64,000 nt of DNA, taken from the NCBI RefSeq assembly GCF_003149105.1, contig NZ_QGDS01000010.1, positions 86,069 through 150,068 on the forward strand, read 5' to 3'. A program made the position numbers and the translations under genes. Below the pieces are notes generated by a model. The model made no database searches. It was not told the DNA's origin and saw nothing but the letters and a program-made list of their open reading frames with translations. Shown piece after piece: positions 18,529 through 27,612 of the stretch; position 1 is the first letter of the stretch, and each line of letters begins with the position of its first letter. This DNA comes from Faecalicatena contorta. Its GTDB lineage: Bacteria; Bacillota; Clostridia; Lachnospirales; Lachnospiraceae.

Positions 18529-18660
18529 AACAATTGCCCATCCTTTCAAAAATGGAGTGACTGGCAGCTAAAGTCACACATAAAATTATTATATATCAAC
18601 TGCTTTCAAAAGAAAAGATATTATTACAGAACCCTTTAAGCACCTTTTATAAGATAAATA

Positions 18661-20289
18661 CTATTTATTGTCATACTCAGATAGAAGCAAAGCAAGTTGA
18701 AGGTGGAAACAATCGGATACACTGGAAAGTTCTGCTCCCAAAATTTCTTCGCATTTCTTTACCCTGTATTTAATCGTATTCCGGTGAAGGAACATGTTTT
18801 CAGCCGTCTTTGTAATACTGTTACCTGAAAACAGATATGTATACAACGTTTTTCGCAGTTCCTCCTGCATTTGGTTTTGCGGAAATGCCAGTTCCTTTAA
18901 TGTAAATCTGCAAATATCTTTCCGCTCTCTTTCCGGTACAAATTTAAAAAGTTCCATGATGTCTTTAGGTTTATAGCTCAAAAGATAAGAATATTCTTCA
19001 TTTCTTTCTCCATTCTCCATACAGTCTTCCGCTTCCTGATAGGAATTTTTTATATTTAAAATGGATGAAATAATGCCGCCTTGTGCAATAGTAATTCTTT
19101 TACCAAATCTTCCTTTTATGTAATTATAAAGCTGGGCGTATCTTTCTTTTAATTCAGTCTTTTTCCCTTGTATTAAAAGTATATATCTCCATTTTGATTC
19201 CTGGGGGAAAATTAATACGTCCTTTTCTTCTCTTTCCTCCAACCATTGTTTTATCCATGCATAAACCAAAATATAACTCTCTTCACTTTGGGAAAAACAA
19301 TCAGAATCAAACTTCTTCCTCTTTGAGCTTTCCATGGATATCAGAACAATCTGATATTCTGCGGCTGCTGTAAATCCATAAGCTCCTCCTATGGACAACA
19401 CTTGTCTTTCCGTCCACATCTTATCACCCAACTGTTCCAGAAGAATATAGAAAAACTCCTCCAGGGTCTTCATATGGCTGTACTGTACATACAGATCTCT
19501 ATAAAAATAAAGTCCCAATGCCATAAGTACCAGCTCCATAGTTAAGACAAGTTGTTCTTTTCCCTCAGGATTAAAATTCAGTACAATCAAATAATTTGTG
19601 TTCCTGCCTATCCCTTTGATTGGATAGATACAATATCTTTTTTCCTCTTCTTCGTAGAGATAATAAGAATCTTTCTCCAGCGCCCCATTATTCATAAGTT
19701 TTTCTATAATCTCGACACCTTTTTTTCTATCGGCCTTGCTGAAGGTATATCCATAATCCTGAATCTTTCCGAACATGTCCACAGCCATCACAGGCTTATT
19801 CAAAATCGCGGTCAGGTTATTTAAGATATTCTTCATAGAACTCCCGCGGAGAATTAAACTAGATATGTTTCTATGAATATTCACCGCACTTAAAAAGTTA
19901 TCATTCTGGTTATTCCATATATAAGACAAAATTTCATGGTATACTTCCCCCAGTGTCATATTCATGGGAATCTGAAAAAGAGGAATTCCAAGACGGTCTG
20001 CCGTTTCCAGGACATACTCATCCAGTTCATCAACATAGCGCCCCAGCTTAATTGCAATGCCAGCGCAGTCGTGCCCGTTCAATGCCTCAAGAAATTCACA
20101 CAAAAGCTGTGGGTTGTTCTGAAATGCCATGCCAGTCATAAGTAAAAACGTATTCTGAGGAATATACTTTTCTACATCCGGTGTCTCTGTAGACTCTACA
20201 GTCATTACGTCCCTAGATAAATCAGCGTTCTTATTCAAAACTTTTAGATATCTGAATCGTTCTTCTCTCAGCAGTTCTTCTAAAATCAT
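18661..20289 (-). CDS. PucR-type transcriptional regulator of purine/allantoate catabolism
   Basis: This is a cytoplasmic regulator of the PucR family (542 residues). The N-terminal PucR ligand domain is visible ('MILEELLREERF', 'NTFLLMTGMAFQNNPQLL', 'GIAIKLGRYVDELDEYVLE'), followed by a GGDEF-like central region and a C-terminal PucR helix-turn-helix ('NSITKTAENMFLHRNTIKYRVKKCEEILG'). PucR proteins respond to purine breakdown intermediates. It lies directly downstream of the allantoate operon behind that operon's terminator, in the same orientation, and is the obvious candidate controller. Confidence 0.85.
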   Translation of the reverse strand: MILEELLREERFRYLKVLNKNADLSRDVMTVESTETPDVEKYIPQNTFLLMTGMAFQNNPQLLCEFLEALNGHDCAGIAIKLGRYVDELDEYVLETADRLGIPLFQIPMNMTLGEVYHEILSYIWNNQNDNFLSAVNIHRNISSLILRGSSMKNILNNLTAILNKPVMAVDMFGKIQDYGYTFSKADRKKGVEIIEKLMNNGALEKDSYYLYEEEEKRYCIYPIKGIGRNTNYLIVLNFNPEGKEQLVLTMELVLMALGLYFYRDLYVQYSHMKTLEEFFYILLEQLGDKMWTERQVLSIGGAYGFTAAAEYQIVLISMESSKRKKFDSDCFSQSEESYILVYAWIKQWLEEREEKDVLIFPQESKWRYILLIQGKKTELKERYAQLYNYIKGRFGKRITIAQGGIISSILNIKNSYQEAEDCMENGERNEEYSYLLSYKPKDIMELFKFVPERERKDICRFTLKELAFPQNQMQEELRKTLYTYLFSGNSITKTAENMFLHRNTIKYRVKKCEEILGAELSSVSDCFHLQLALLLSEYDNK

Positions 20290-20364
20290 TAATTTTCCTC
20301 CCGGATAACCCCTTTCACGCTTTTACGGACTACTCTATATTATTATCTTATCATCCCCACAAAC

Positions 20365-20413
20365 AAAAGAAAAGGGCTTATTCAGAGGTGCAGCAAAAGC
20401 CTCTGAATAAGCC
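20365..20413 (-). terminator. Strong intrinsic terminator of the allantoate operon
   Basis: On the minus strand the 14-bp perfect arms GGCTTATTCAGAGG and CCTCTGAATAAGCC (20375-20388 and 20400-20413) enclose an 11-nt loop and are followed by CTTTTCTTTTGTTT. It separates carbamate kinase from the PucR gene. Confidence 0.88.
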
Positions 20414-20419
20414 TCAATA

Positions 20420-21355
20420 TTATTTATAAATAACCGTTCCGGTCTTTCCAAGAAGACCTTCTCTGGCTTTTCCCAAAAGGGTGATGAGCGCCCTTCGGTT
20501 CATCCCGGAAGCTGCAAATTCCATAGCCGCCTCCACTTTTGGAAGCATCGAGCCAGGTGCAAATTGTTCCTGCTTAATATAGGCGTCCGCCTCATCCAAG
20601 GACATACTTTCCAGCCATTGCTGGTTTTTCTTGCCAAAGTTAATAGCAATTTTCTCCACAGCCGTAAGAATTACAAGAAAGTCTGCCCCGATTTCTTTTG
20701 CCAAAAGAGCACTTACAAAGTCTTTATCGATTACAGCGCTGATCCCTTCCAATTCTCCGCCCTTTTCTGCTACCGGAATTCCGCCTCCGCCACAGGCAAT
20801 CACCAGATCCCCTTCATCAATAAGCCGCTGGATTACATCCAGTTCTATGATTTTTTTTGGTTTCGGGGATGCTACGGTGAGACGATAGCCCCTTCCTGCA
20901 TCTTCCATGCATTTCAAGCCCTGCTTTTCCATGATTCTGGCTTCTTCCTTTGACATGAAACGGCCGATTGGTTTAGTAGGATGTTCAAATGCAGGATCGT
21001 TGGCGTCCACACCTACCTGGGTCAATATAGAAACTATATTCTTTTGGATATTTCTCTTTTCCAGTTCCGCCTTAATGGCGCGCTGTAATTCAAAAGCAAT
21101 ATATCCCTGACTCATTGCAACACATGACGGCATAGGAACCTGAGTATACATCGAATATATCTGGTTCAGTTCATCCATGGCAGTCTGAATCATTCCCACC
21201 TGAGGTCCATTTCCATGTGTAAGCACCACTTTAAAGCCTTCTTCAATTAAATCAGAAATGATCAGCGCCGTTCCTTCTACTGCTTTTCTTTGTTCTTCAT
21301 AATTATAACCCAGCGCATTTCCGCCCAGCGCAATTACTACCACCTGTTCTTTCAC
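20420..21355 (-). CDS. arcC: Carbamate kinase, catabolic
   Basis: This enzyme converts carbamoyl phosphate plus ADP to ATP, ammonia and CO2. The 311-residue length is normal. Family stretches are 'VVIALGGNALGYN' at the N-terminus, 'LTHGNGPQVG', 'VACGGGGIPV', 'VIDKDFVSALLA' and 'GSMLPKVEAAMEFA'. It has a GTG start with AGGAGGG upstream and begins immediately after the transporter stop. In this operon it is the energy-yielding last step after the FdrA/YlbE/YlbF oxamate carbamoyltransferase, like E. coli AllK (YbcF). Confidence 0.93.
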   Translation of the reverse strand: MKEQVVVIALGGNALGYNYEEQRKAVEGTALIISDLIEEGFKVVLTHGNGPQVGMIQTAMDELNQIYSMYTQVPMPSCVAMSQGYIAFELQRAIKAELEKRNIQKNIVSILTQVGVDANDPAFEHPTKPIGRFMSKEEARIMEKQGLKCMEDAGRGYRLTVASPKPKKIIELDVIQRLIDEGDLVIACGGGGIPVAEKGGELEGISAVIDKDFVSALLAKEIGADFLVILTAVEKIAINFGKKNQQWLESMSLDEADAYIKQEQFAPGSMLPKVEAAMEFAASGMNRRALITLLGKAREGLLGKTGTVIYK

Positions 21356-21359
21356 TTTA

Positions 21360-22607
21360 TTACCCTCCTGTATGATTATTCAAAATATTATCATCCAGTT
21401 CTCCTGCACTTTTTGCAATCATCATAGCCGCCAGAGCATCCACGTCTACATTTAATATTGTCCTGAACATTCCGGAAAACCAATCAATGCCCGCCATGAT
21501 AGCAATTCCTCCAAGAGGAAGTCCCAAACTTGGAACTACTATGGTAAGAGCTACAATTCCGCCGCCAGGCACTACCACGGTACCAAGACATGCAAGAGAC
21601 GCCAGAACCACTATCTTCAGAAGCATTTCTATGGTAACCTCCTGACCGTATATTTGTGCAATGGTTACCACTGCCAGTGAAAGAAACATAGCCAGTCCAT
21701 TGCTGTTTAATGACATTCCCAGTGGATTTACAAGATCGGAAATCCGCTTACTCACTCCCAGCTTTTCTTCACTGTCTTTCATCTTCACGGGCAGAGTAAC
21801 TGCAGAAGATGTGGTGGTAAAAGCCACCACAGTCATATTTGCAATTTTTCTAGAGAGATTAAAAAACCCTGTTTTACAATAAGCGGCTGTAACAGCCACA
21901 CAAAACGCAAGATGTAGAAATGTTCCCACTGCCAGTATTAAGAGAAACTTTATAAGAGGAAGTAAAATCCCGACTCCCGATTTTCCAACCGTAGCTGCTA
22001 TCAGAGCACCGATTCCAATGGGCGCAAATATCATAATCTTGCTTACCATCTCTATAAGGATTCCATTAACTTCCTCCAGCAGGTCTAATATACGGCTTGA
22101 TCCTTTTTTCCCCTTCATAATGCTGGTCCCAATTCCAAACAAAATAGCAAAAACAATGACCTGAATCATATTGCCTTCCGTCATAGCATTCACAATATTG
22201 TTCGGAGCGAATGATAAAAGCATATCCTGAAGGCTCATCTCCTTCGCGGCAAACGCTGCTGCATTAAGATCTGTCTCAATAAGTACTCCCCTGCCCGGCT
22301 GTAAAACCATGCCAAAGATACATCCGATTGCCGCCGCAATTATGGTGGACACTCCAAATAAAATAAGTATTTTCACACCCAGGTTTCCCAATTCGGAAAC
22401 CTCCAGTCTCCCAACCGCTTCAATTACAGCCCCCATAATCAGGACGATAACGGACATCTGAATGAGCCGCAGAAAAATATTTCCTACAACTTCTACCGGG
22501 GCGATTGCCTTTCCCCCTATAAGCCCAGCTATGATTCCAAGGACCATAGCTGCTATAATCTGATTTGTTAAACTTATTCTTTTTTTTGTTTTTTTACTAT
22601 TCTCCAT
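21360..22607 (-). CDS. Dicarboxylate/amino acid:cation symporter (DAACS family)
   Basis: This polytopic membrane transporter of the DctA/GltP family has 415 residues. The hairpin motif appears as 'AFTTTSSAVTLPVKM' (the SSSS motif of the family) and the substrate-site region as 'NPLGMSLNSNGLAMF'; 'VVPGGGIVALTIV' is also characteristic. It overlaps the preceding DUF2877 gene by 11 bp and is followed at once by carbamate kinase, so it belongs to the allantoate operon. Within the pathway the likely cargo is oxamate, oxalurate or another small carboxylate; direction and cargo are inference. Confidence 0.85.
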   Translation of the reverse strand: MENSKKTKKRISLTNQIIAAMVLGIIAGLIGGKAIAPVEVVGNIFLRLIQMSVIVLIMGAVIEAVGRLEVSELGNLGVKILILFGVSTIIAAAIGCIFGMVLQPGRGVLIETDLNAAAFAAKEMSLQDMLLSFAPNNIVNAMTEGNMIQVIVFAILFGIGTSIMKGKKGSSRILDLLEEVNGILIEMVSKIMIFAPIGIGALIAATVGKSGVGILLPLIKFLLILAVGTFLHLAFCVAVTAAYCKTGFFNLSRKIANMTVVAFTTTSSAVTLPVKMKDSEEKLGVSKRISDLVNPLGMSLNSNGLAMFLSLAVVTIAQIYGQEVTIEMLLKIVVLASLACLGTVVVPGGGIVALTIVVPSLGLPLGGIAIMAGIDWFSGMFRTILNVDVDALAAMMIAKSAGELDDNILNNHTGG

Positions 22608-23430
22608 ATTTTACACCATGTTTTGCTATCTCTAGTCCTGTCAGGAAACCCGCAAACATGTCCCTTCCTGACGTGTGCCCATAACTCAGAATTTTATAAA
22701 AATTTTTCTTCATTTCTCCTTCGTCTGCATTGACATAAGCCTTCATAAAGCCAATCCAGGAACCGGAAAATGCTCCTTCAGCCGCACAAATAAGCTGATT
22801 CGCTGCAACATCTGTGGTATATCCCTGATCCAACAGATTTTTTATGGCATCTCTAAACTGGAGGCAGGTAAAATGATAAATCTCATCCGCCGCCAAAATT
22901 CCTGTTAAATAGTCATCTCCCGAAGGAGTTAGTCCGGGACCTGATCCCACCCATTGGGTAAGTATCATTTCCAGCTTTTCCCCGGTTCTGACCGCTTCTG
23001 CCAGTTTTTCTTTTTTTTCTCCCAGAAGGCCTCCGGCACTTCTGATGGATTCTCCAAAACCTGTCTGCAGGCTGTCAAACTCCGGGAAATTCAGAGTCGG
23101 GGGATCTCCCCATAAAGCAGACAAAACAGGAAGGGTGTTTGAAAAAGCCCTTGCCTGTTTTGTCTTAAGGCACCCCCTGGCCGTAACAAAACTGCTGTCT
23201 TTCCAAAGAACTGTCTCTAATTCTGCCAACCAGTGCAAATCCGAAAGCTTCTCCGGCGAAATCACAATTCCATATGGAAGAATCTCATTTTCCTTATTTC
23301 CGATAAATACCAGCCTCCCCTCCGCCTCTACATTAATTCCATGGGGAAAACGGCTGTGTATCGAATATACATGTTCTTCCTTTAACCTGTCCTGCAGCTG
23401 AATGGAAATAATCTTTGCTGAGATTTCCAT
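22597..23430 (-). CDS. ylbF: DUF2877 protein (YlbF-like), oxamate carbamoyltransferase component
   Basis: This cytoplasmic protein of about 277 residues carries the DUF2877 hallmark 'GSGPGLTPSGDDYLTGILAADE' in its C-terminal half. ATG 23430 is better spaced from the GAGG site than an ATG 6 bp upstream. In E. coli the YlbF, YlbE and FdrA genes sit in the allantoin locus and have been linked to oxamate carbamoyltransferase (also called AllH, AllG and AllF). The same three families lie together here in the order fdrA-ylbE-ylbF, which supports the same role: phosphorolysis of oxalurate to oxamate and carbamoyl phosphate. Confidence 0.8.
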   Translation of the reverse strand: MEISAKIISIQLQDRLKEEHVYSIHSRFPHGINVEAEGRLVFIGNKENEILPYGIVISPEKLSDLHWLAELETVLWKDSSFVTARGCLKTKQARAFSNTLPVLSALWGDPPTLNFPEFDSLQTGFGESIRSAGGLLGEKKEKLAEAVRTGEKLEMILTQWVGSGPGLTPSGDDYLTGILAADEIYHFTCLQFRDAIKNLLDQGYTTDVAANQLICAAEGAFSGSWIGFMKAYVNADEGEMKKNFYKILSYGHTSGRDMFAGFLTGLEIAKHGVKYGE

Positions 23431-23441
23431 TGGCATTTCCT

Positions 23442-24710
23442 CTATTTTTTCTGATATCCAAGCTTTTGAGCATAACCCAGCACGGCCTTTTCAAAGCACT
23501 GGATCGGAGGATGTACAGTTCCGGCACCAATCTGTCCATAGCCTGCCACTTTATGCGCAATACCTGTATTGATTACCGGTGTAATACCTTTTTCAACCAC
23601 TTTTCTGGCATCAATTCCCAGACAGATCCCCTGAAAACTCCATGTAGGAATGGTAAAGTTCGGATTTCTTCCAATACAAATTTCCATCATTTCTTCACTG
23701 GTGTCTCTTGCGTCTTCATAACCGCCGGCACCAACAAAACGTGTTACCGCGGGTGCTGCAATCATAGCCATACCACCCACACCAAAAGTCTCTGTAATAG
23801 CACTGTCACCCATATCCGGACTGGCATCTTCTCCGTCATAGCCTGTAAAATATAGTCCCTGAGGTGTATTAACCGGAGCAGTAAACCACTCGTCTCCCAT
23901 TCCACTGATACGGATACCAAAGTTTTCTCCGTTTCTGCACATAGCGGTGACAACAGTTCCTTCCTGAATCAATCTTGCTCCATCCATAATTGCCTTACCG
24001 GTTGCCATCATGATATTCAAGAAGAACTGGTCAGTATCTGCCAGGAACTGAATGACTTCCTGCTTTTCTTTCTCATCAATATCCAGCCTTGTGATAATCG
24101 GAACAACCTCCTTCATAAATACCAGCGATCCCGCGATATTTCTCTGGTGGAATTCATCACCCATGGCGATTGCCTTAGCCATCATGGGACCTACATTAAT
24201 TCCTCCATCCAGAGTACGTATTGCCTTCCCAAGAATTGGTCCAAGAACGTTTTTCATCCAAGTCAGACGGTCCACTACTTCCTGTGAATATGCACCGAAA
24301 CGAAGTACTTTTCCGATGCCTTCGTTCATAGTACAGTAAGCCCTGTTTCCATCTGTAGTATTTTCTACAACAAAAACCGGCATATTTGCAGATGTTAAGC
24401 CACCCATAGGTCCCACTGCCTGTACATGATGGCATGGAATAAAGGTTACTTCGCCTTCAGTCAGCATTCTTCTGGCTTCCGTTTCATCTGCAGCCCAACC
24501 CTCGAACAGTACCGCACCTATACAAGAGCCCTGCATAGGGTCCGGCATATTTTCCCACAGAATCGGAGGTCCCGCATGAAGAAGAACTTTCCCCTCTTCA
24601 AATTCCCGAATTACGGTTTTGGCCGGTACAACATCTAACAGTACCGGATTTGCAGCTACGATTTTTTCAATCACTGCCTGATTTGCATCATCGATTGTCT
24701 GGTAGCTCAT
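23442..24710 (-). CDS. ylbE: DUF1116 protein (YlbE-like), oxamate carbamoyltransferase component
   Basis: This cytoplasmic protein has 422 residues, normal for DUF1116. Recognisable parts are 'HAGPPILWENMPDPMQGSCIGA' in the N-terminal third, 'CHHVQAVGPMGGLTS', 'CRNGENFGIRISG' and 'WSFQGICLGIDARKV'. It follows fdrA by 15 bp and precedes the DUF2877 gene. Together with FdrA it is believed to form the oxalurate-cleaving carbamoyltransferase of the allantoin pathway. The start codon has AGGAGGG upstream. Confidence 0.85.
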   Translation of the reverse strand: MSYQTIDDANQAVIEKIVAANPVLLDVVPAKTVIREFEEGKVLLHAGPPILWENMPDPMQGSCIGAVLFEGWAADETEARRMLTEGEVTFIPCHHVQAVGPMGGLTSANMPVFVVENTTDGNRAYCTMNEGIGKVLRFGAYSQEVVDRLTWMKNVLGPILGKAIRTLDGGINVGPMMAKAIAMGDEFHQRNIAGSLVFMKEVVPIITRLDIDEKEKQEVIQFLADTDQFFLNIMMATGKAIMDGARLIQEGTVVTAMCRNGENFGIRISGMGDEWFTAPVNTPQGLYFTGYDGEDASPDMGDSAITETFGVGGMAMIAAPAVTRFVGAGGYEDARDTSEEMMEICIGRNPNFTIPTWSFQGICLGIDARKVVEKGITPVINTGIAHKVAGYGQIGAGTVHPPIQCFEKAVLGYAQKLGYQKK

Positions 24711-24725
24711 GTTCTTCTCCCTCCT

Positions 24726-26483
24726 TTATGCAAAAGTATAGTTTCTAAGGAAACTAAGTGCCTGAATCAGTTCCATGTCGCCTCCGGCAGCTGGCGCCCA
24801 GTCAAACTGCTCCACTTCGCAGTCAAATTCTCTCAACACTTCTGCAAAGCTTTGAAGACCGATGTTGATAATCTTTGGTTTATTTCCAAATAAAGCTTTG
24901 ACTTTCTGGGAAACTTCCACTTCAACAATTTCTTTTGCCTCTGCCTCAACAATTTCTTTTTCCGCTTCCTGATAGGTATAGCCTGCACAGAAAAGTGCGG
25001 TTTCTACAGCCTGCTTGTTGCTCTCACATACAATCACGCCTGCATCTTCCATGAGTTTCTTCTGGTAATCATATCCCTGAGGGTCCAGACGTGTTCCGCA
25101 TACCGTTGTCACAAAGAACAATTTGCGGCTGTCTTTTTCCGCTTTTTCTTTCAGACTCTGAATTGCCGGAAGGAGTGCTTTTGCCATATCCTCGTGGGAG
25201 CCATATCCCAGAACAATATCAAAGAGAATCACACCTGTAGTCTCATCGTCTGCCGCTTCCTCCATACATTCAATTCTTTTTGCCGGATCAATCATTGGAT
25301 GAGGCTTGCCCTGTGTATAAACATCATCACCAAGGTCTACCACAATATGGCCTTCATGATTTAACATAAATCCTTCCTTTTTTCCAGACTTCACATCAAG
25401 ACCCATAGTATCTTTGAACATCATGGCAGCTTCACTTGCCAGGGTTCCGCCTGAATAATATGCTTTGATAGTCTTTTTCTCTTCTTTGCTATAAGGGTCT
25501 GCGATGTTTGGTGTGAAGGCATTAGCAGTAACCTTTTCACCTCTGGCTAACTGCACTGCAATTCTGGCAGCCTCGTCCAGTGTATAAGCATGATAGAATC
25601 CGTCTGTGTGCACTTCCGGTTTTTCTCCAAGGAATAAAGTCACAACCGGTTTTTTATAATTAGAAAGACGTTTTAGGATTTTGTCACGCACTTCTTTTGC
25701 AGGCGGTTTGGAAATAACAATTACAATTTTCACTTCCGGATCCTGTTCCATTGCATTGATTGAATCCAGCATGGTGATACCCCCCACCTCAGAAGCTAAA
25801 TCTCTTCCGCCGGTTCCGATAGCATTTGTCACCCCTTCTCCAAGCCTGTCAATGATTGTAATCAGTTCCTGAATACCTGTTCCTGATGCACCAACAATAC
25901 CAATGTTTCCTTTTGTTACTTTATTTGTAAAAGCAATCGGCACGCCCTGAATAATCCCGGTCCCGCAGTCAGGTCCCATTACCAGGAGACCTTTCTCGTG
26001 GGCTTTTTTCTTCAGGCTTACTTCATCCTCTAATTTCACATTGTCGCTGAACATAAATACATGAAGCCCTTCATCAAGCGCCCTGTCCGCTTCGGCTGCA
26101 GCGTAAATTCCAGGAATGGAAAAGACTGCAAGATTTGCATCAGGCAGTTCTTTCAGTGCCTGTTCCCAGTTCTTTGCTGCTTTTCTTCCAGATTTCCCCT
26201 CATTTTTAGATGCCTGGTTCTTTAAGAAGTCTTCTGTCTCATCAAGAACTGCCTGAACCAGGTCTTCTCTTTCCACATCTACAACGATTGCCATATCATT
26301 GGCTCCAGCTGCATTCAACTCTTCTCCGTCCAGGCCACTGGCACGGAAAATATCTTTGTTTGCCGGTGTCGCCATCATGATGGAAACTTTGTTGATTCCT
26401 TCCATTGCATTGATTTTATTTGTAAGGAGCATCAGGACTACGGAGTCCTGATAGCTGCCTTTTTTTATCACAGTTTTAATCAT
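24726..26483 (-). CDS. fdrA: FdrA-family protein, oxamate carbamoyltransferase component
   Basis: This cytoplasmic protein (585 residues from ATG 26483) combines a CoA-binding/succinyl-CoA-ligase-like fold. It contains 'VMGPDCGTGIIQGVPIAF', 'GIVGASGTGIQELITIIDRLGEGV', 'AIGTGGRDLASEVGG' and 'YSGGTLASEAAMM'. FdrA belongs to the acyl-CoA synthetase-like superfamily and in E. coli is encoded with allD/allC. An in-frame start 54 bp earlier would overlap allD and lacks a ribosome site. It is the probable catalytic core of oxalurate phosphorolysis. Confidence 0.88.
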   Translation of the reverse strand: MIKTVIKKGSYQDSVVLMLLTNKINAMEGINKVSIMMATPANKDIFRASGLDGEELNAAGANDMAIVVDVEREDLVQAVLDETEDFLKNQASKNEGKSGRKAAKNWEQALKELPDANLAVFSIPGIYAAAEADRALDEGLHVFMFSDNVKLEDEVSLKKKAHEKGLLVMGPDCGTGIIQGVPIAFTNKVTKGNIGIVGASGTGIQELITIIDRLGEGVTNAIGTGGRDLASEVGGITMLDSINAMEQDPEVKIVIVISKPPAKEVRDKILKRLSNYKKPVVTLFLGEKPEVHTDGFYHAYTLDEAARIAVQLARGEKVTANAFTPNIADPYSKEEKKTIKAYYSGGTLASEAAMMFKDTMGLDVKSGKKEGFMLNHEGHIVVDLGDDVYTQGKPHPMIDPAKRIECMEEAADDETTGVILFDIVLGYGSHEDMAKALLPAIQSLKEKAEKDSRKLFFVTTVCGTRLDPQGYDYQKKLMEDAGVIVCESNKQAVETALFCAGYTYQEAEKEIVEAEAKEIVEVEVSQKVKALFGNKPKIINIGLQSFAEVLREFDCEVEQFDWAPAAGGDMELIQALSFLRNYTFA

Positions 26484-26499
26484 ATTCTTTACCTGCCTT

Positions 26500-27552
26500 T
26501 TACTCTGCAAACCGGTTTTTGTGGTCGTAGCGGTCAAAATGGATATCGTCGCTGATTAAATAATTGTAAATATCATCAACGATTTCGATACCGCCATTCT
26601 TTTCATAATTCGCCTTACGCAAAAGTCCTCTTTCTCCCGGATAGTAAACTTTATCGTATCCCTCTCCCGGTTTTGCTTGTGCCAGTTCATCCAGGCATGC
26701 AGACATATTCTTCTTAAACTCTTCCAGAGGTATAAATCTGGACGGGTCGATTACAATATGAAGCTGTCCCAATTCTCTTCCTTTTGTCAAATCGTCATAC
26801 ATGGAACTTACATGCTGACCAAAAGGAACACCTGTCATAATACCGGATAAGATGTCCACCATCATCATAAGGCCATATCCCTTTGCACCGGCAATTGGTA
26901 CCAAAGCATTTACTTTCATGGAATCTGTAGTTGGTTTTCCATCTTCATCTACTGCCCATGTATCTGGGATTTCCGCTTTTCTTGAACGTGCGTACAGAAC
27001 TTTTCCCCAAGCCTGAACAGTGGTCGCCATATCAAAAATCACTCTTCTCTCATCTGCTGAGGGTGCTCCGAAGGCAATCGGATTGGTTCCGTAGAATGGT
27101 TCTGCACCGCCAAATGGGATAGCCATTGGGTCGGACTGGCACAGGGTCAATGCTACCAGGTCCTGTTTTGCTGCCATCTCTACATAGTAGCCAATGCTGC
27201 CGCTGTGAGAGATATTTCGTATCCCCACTACAGCAATGCCGTTCTCTTTTGCCATTTCAATGGCTTTTTCCATACCTACAGTTGCTCCCACATATCCACA
27301 GCCGTTATCAGCATCCAGCATTGCACTGCATGGACCTGTTTTTGTAAATTTAATATCAGGCTCTATAGTGATTCCGCCTTTGGAGATTCTTTCACTGTAA
27401 TATTCCACCCGAACCGCTCCGTGTGAATGAATTCCTCTTTCATCAGACCAGGTCAGAACTTCTGCCATCATATCTGCATGATCTTCCTTTAATCCGGCTT
27501 TCACAAATTTATTTTTCATTAAATCCTTCAGTTCGCTGCGCTCTAATTTCAA
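26500..27552 (-). CDS. allD: Ureidoglycolate dehydrogenase (NAD+)
   Basis: This enzyme oxidises (S)-ureidoglycolate to oxalurate with NAD+. It is a member of the malate/L-lactate dehydrogenase superfamily (about 350 residues). Conserved parts are 'DERGIHSHGAVRVEYYSERI', 'NISHSGSIGYYVEMAA' with the catalytic His, 'FYGTNPIAFGAPS' and 'GAKGYGLMMMVDILSG'. TTG at 27552 is proposed as start: GGAGG lies 7 bases upstream, and the resulting MKLERSEL aligns with the known AllD start, whereas the GTG at 27567 overlaps its own ribosome site. It lies between allE and fdrA. Confidence 0.9.
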   Translation of the reverse strand: MKLERSELKDLMKNKFVKAGLKEDHADMMAEVLTWSDERGIHSHGAVRVEYYSERISKGGITIEPDIKFTKTGPCSAMLDADNGCGYVGATVGMEKAIEMAKENGIAVVGIRNISHSGSIGYYVEMAAKQDLVALTLCQSDPMAIPFGGAEPFYGTNPIAFGAPSADERRVIFDMATTVQAWGKVLYARSRKAEIPDTWAVDEDGKPTTDSMKVNALVPIAGAKGYGLMMMVDILSGIMTGVPFGQHVSSMYDDLTKGRELGQLHIVIDPSRFIPLEEFKKNMSACLDELAQAKPGEGYDKVYYPGERGLLRKANYEKNGGIEIVDDIYNYLISDDIHFDRYDHKNRFAE

Positions 27553-27584
27553 AATCTTGTCCTCCACTCTTTTATTTATGATCT

Positions 27585-27612
27585 GTAACTGTTCAAAGCC
27601 ATGAACAGTTAC
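27585..27612 (-). other. Hairpin between allE and allD
   Basis: GTAACTGTTC and GAACAGTTAC form 10-bp perfect arms around an 8-nt loop; one arm touches the allE stop codon. No T-tract follows on the minus strand, so mRNA stability or processing is more likely than termination. Confidence 0.5.

Noticed and set aside
17500..18639. Long plus-strand open frame opposite the second LacI gene
   Set aside because: It lies almost entirely antisense to a clear LacI gene, has no ribosome site and its translation shows no family features; it is a shadow frame.
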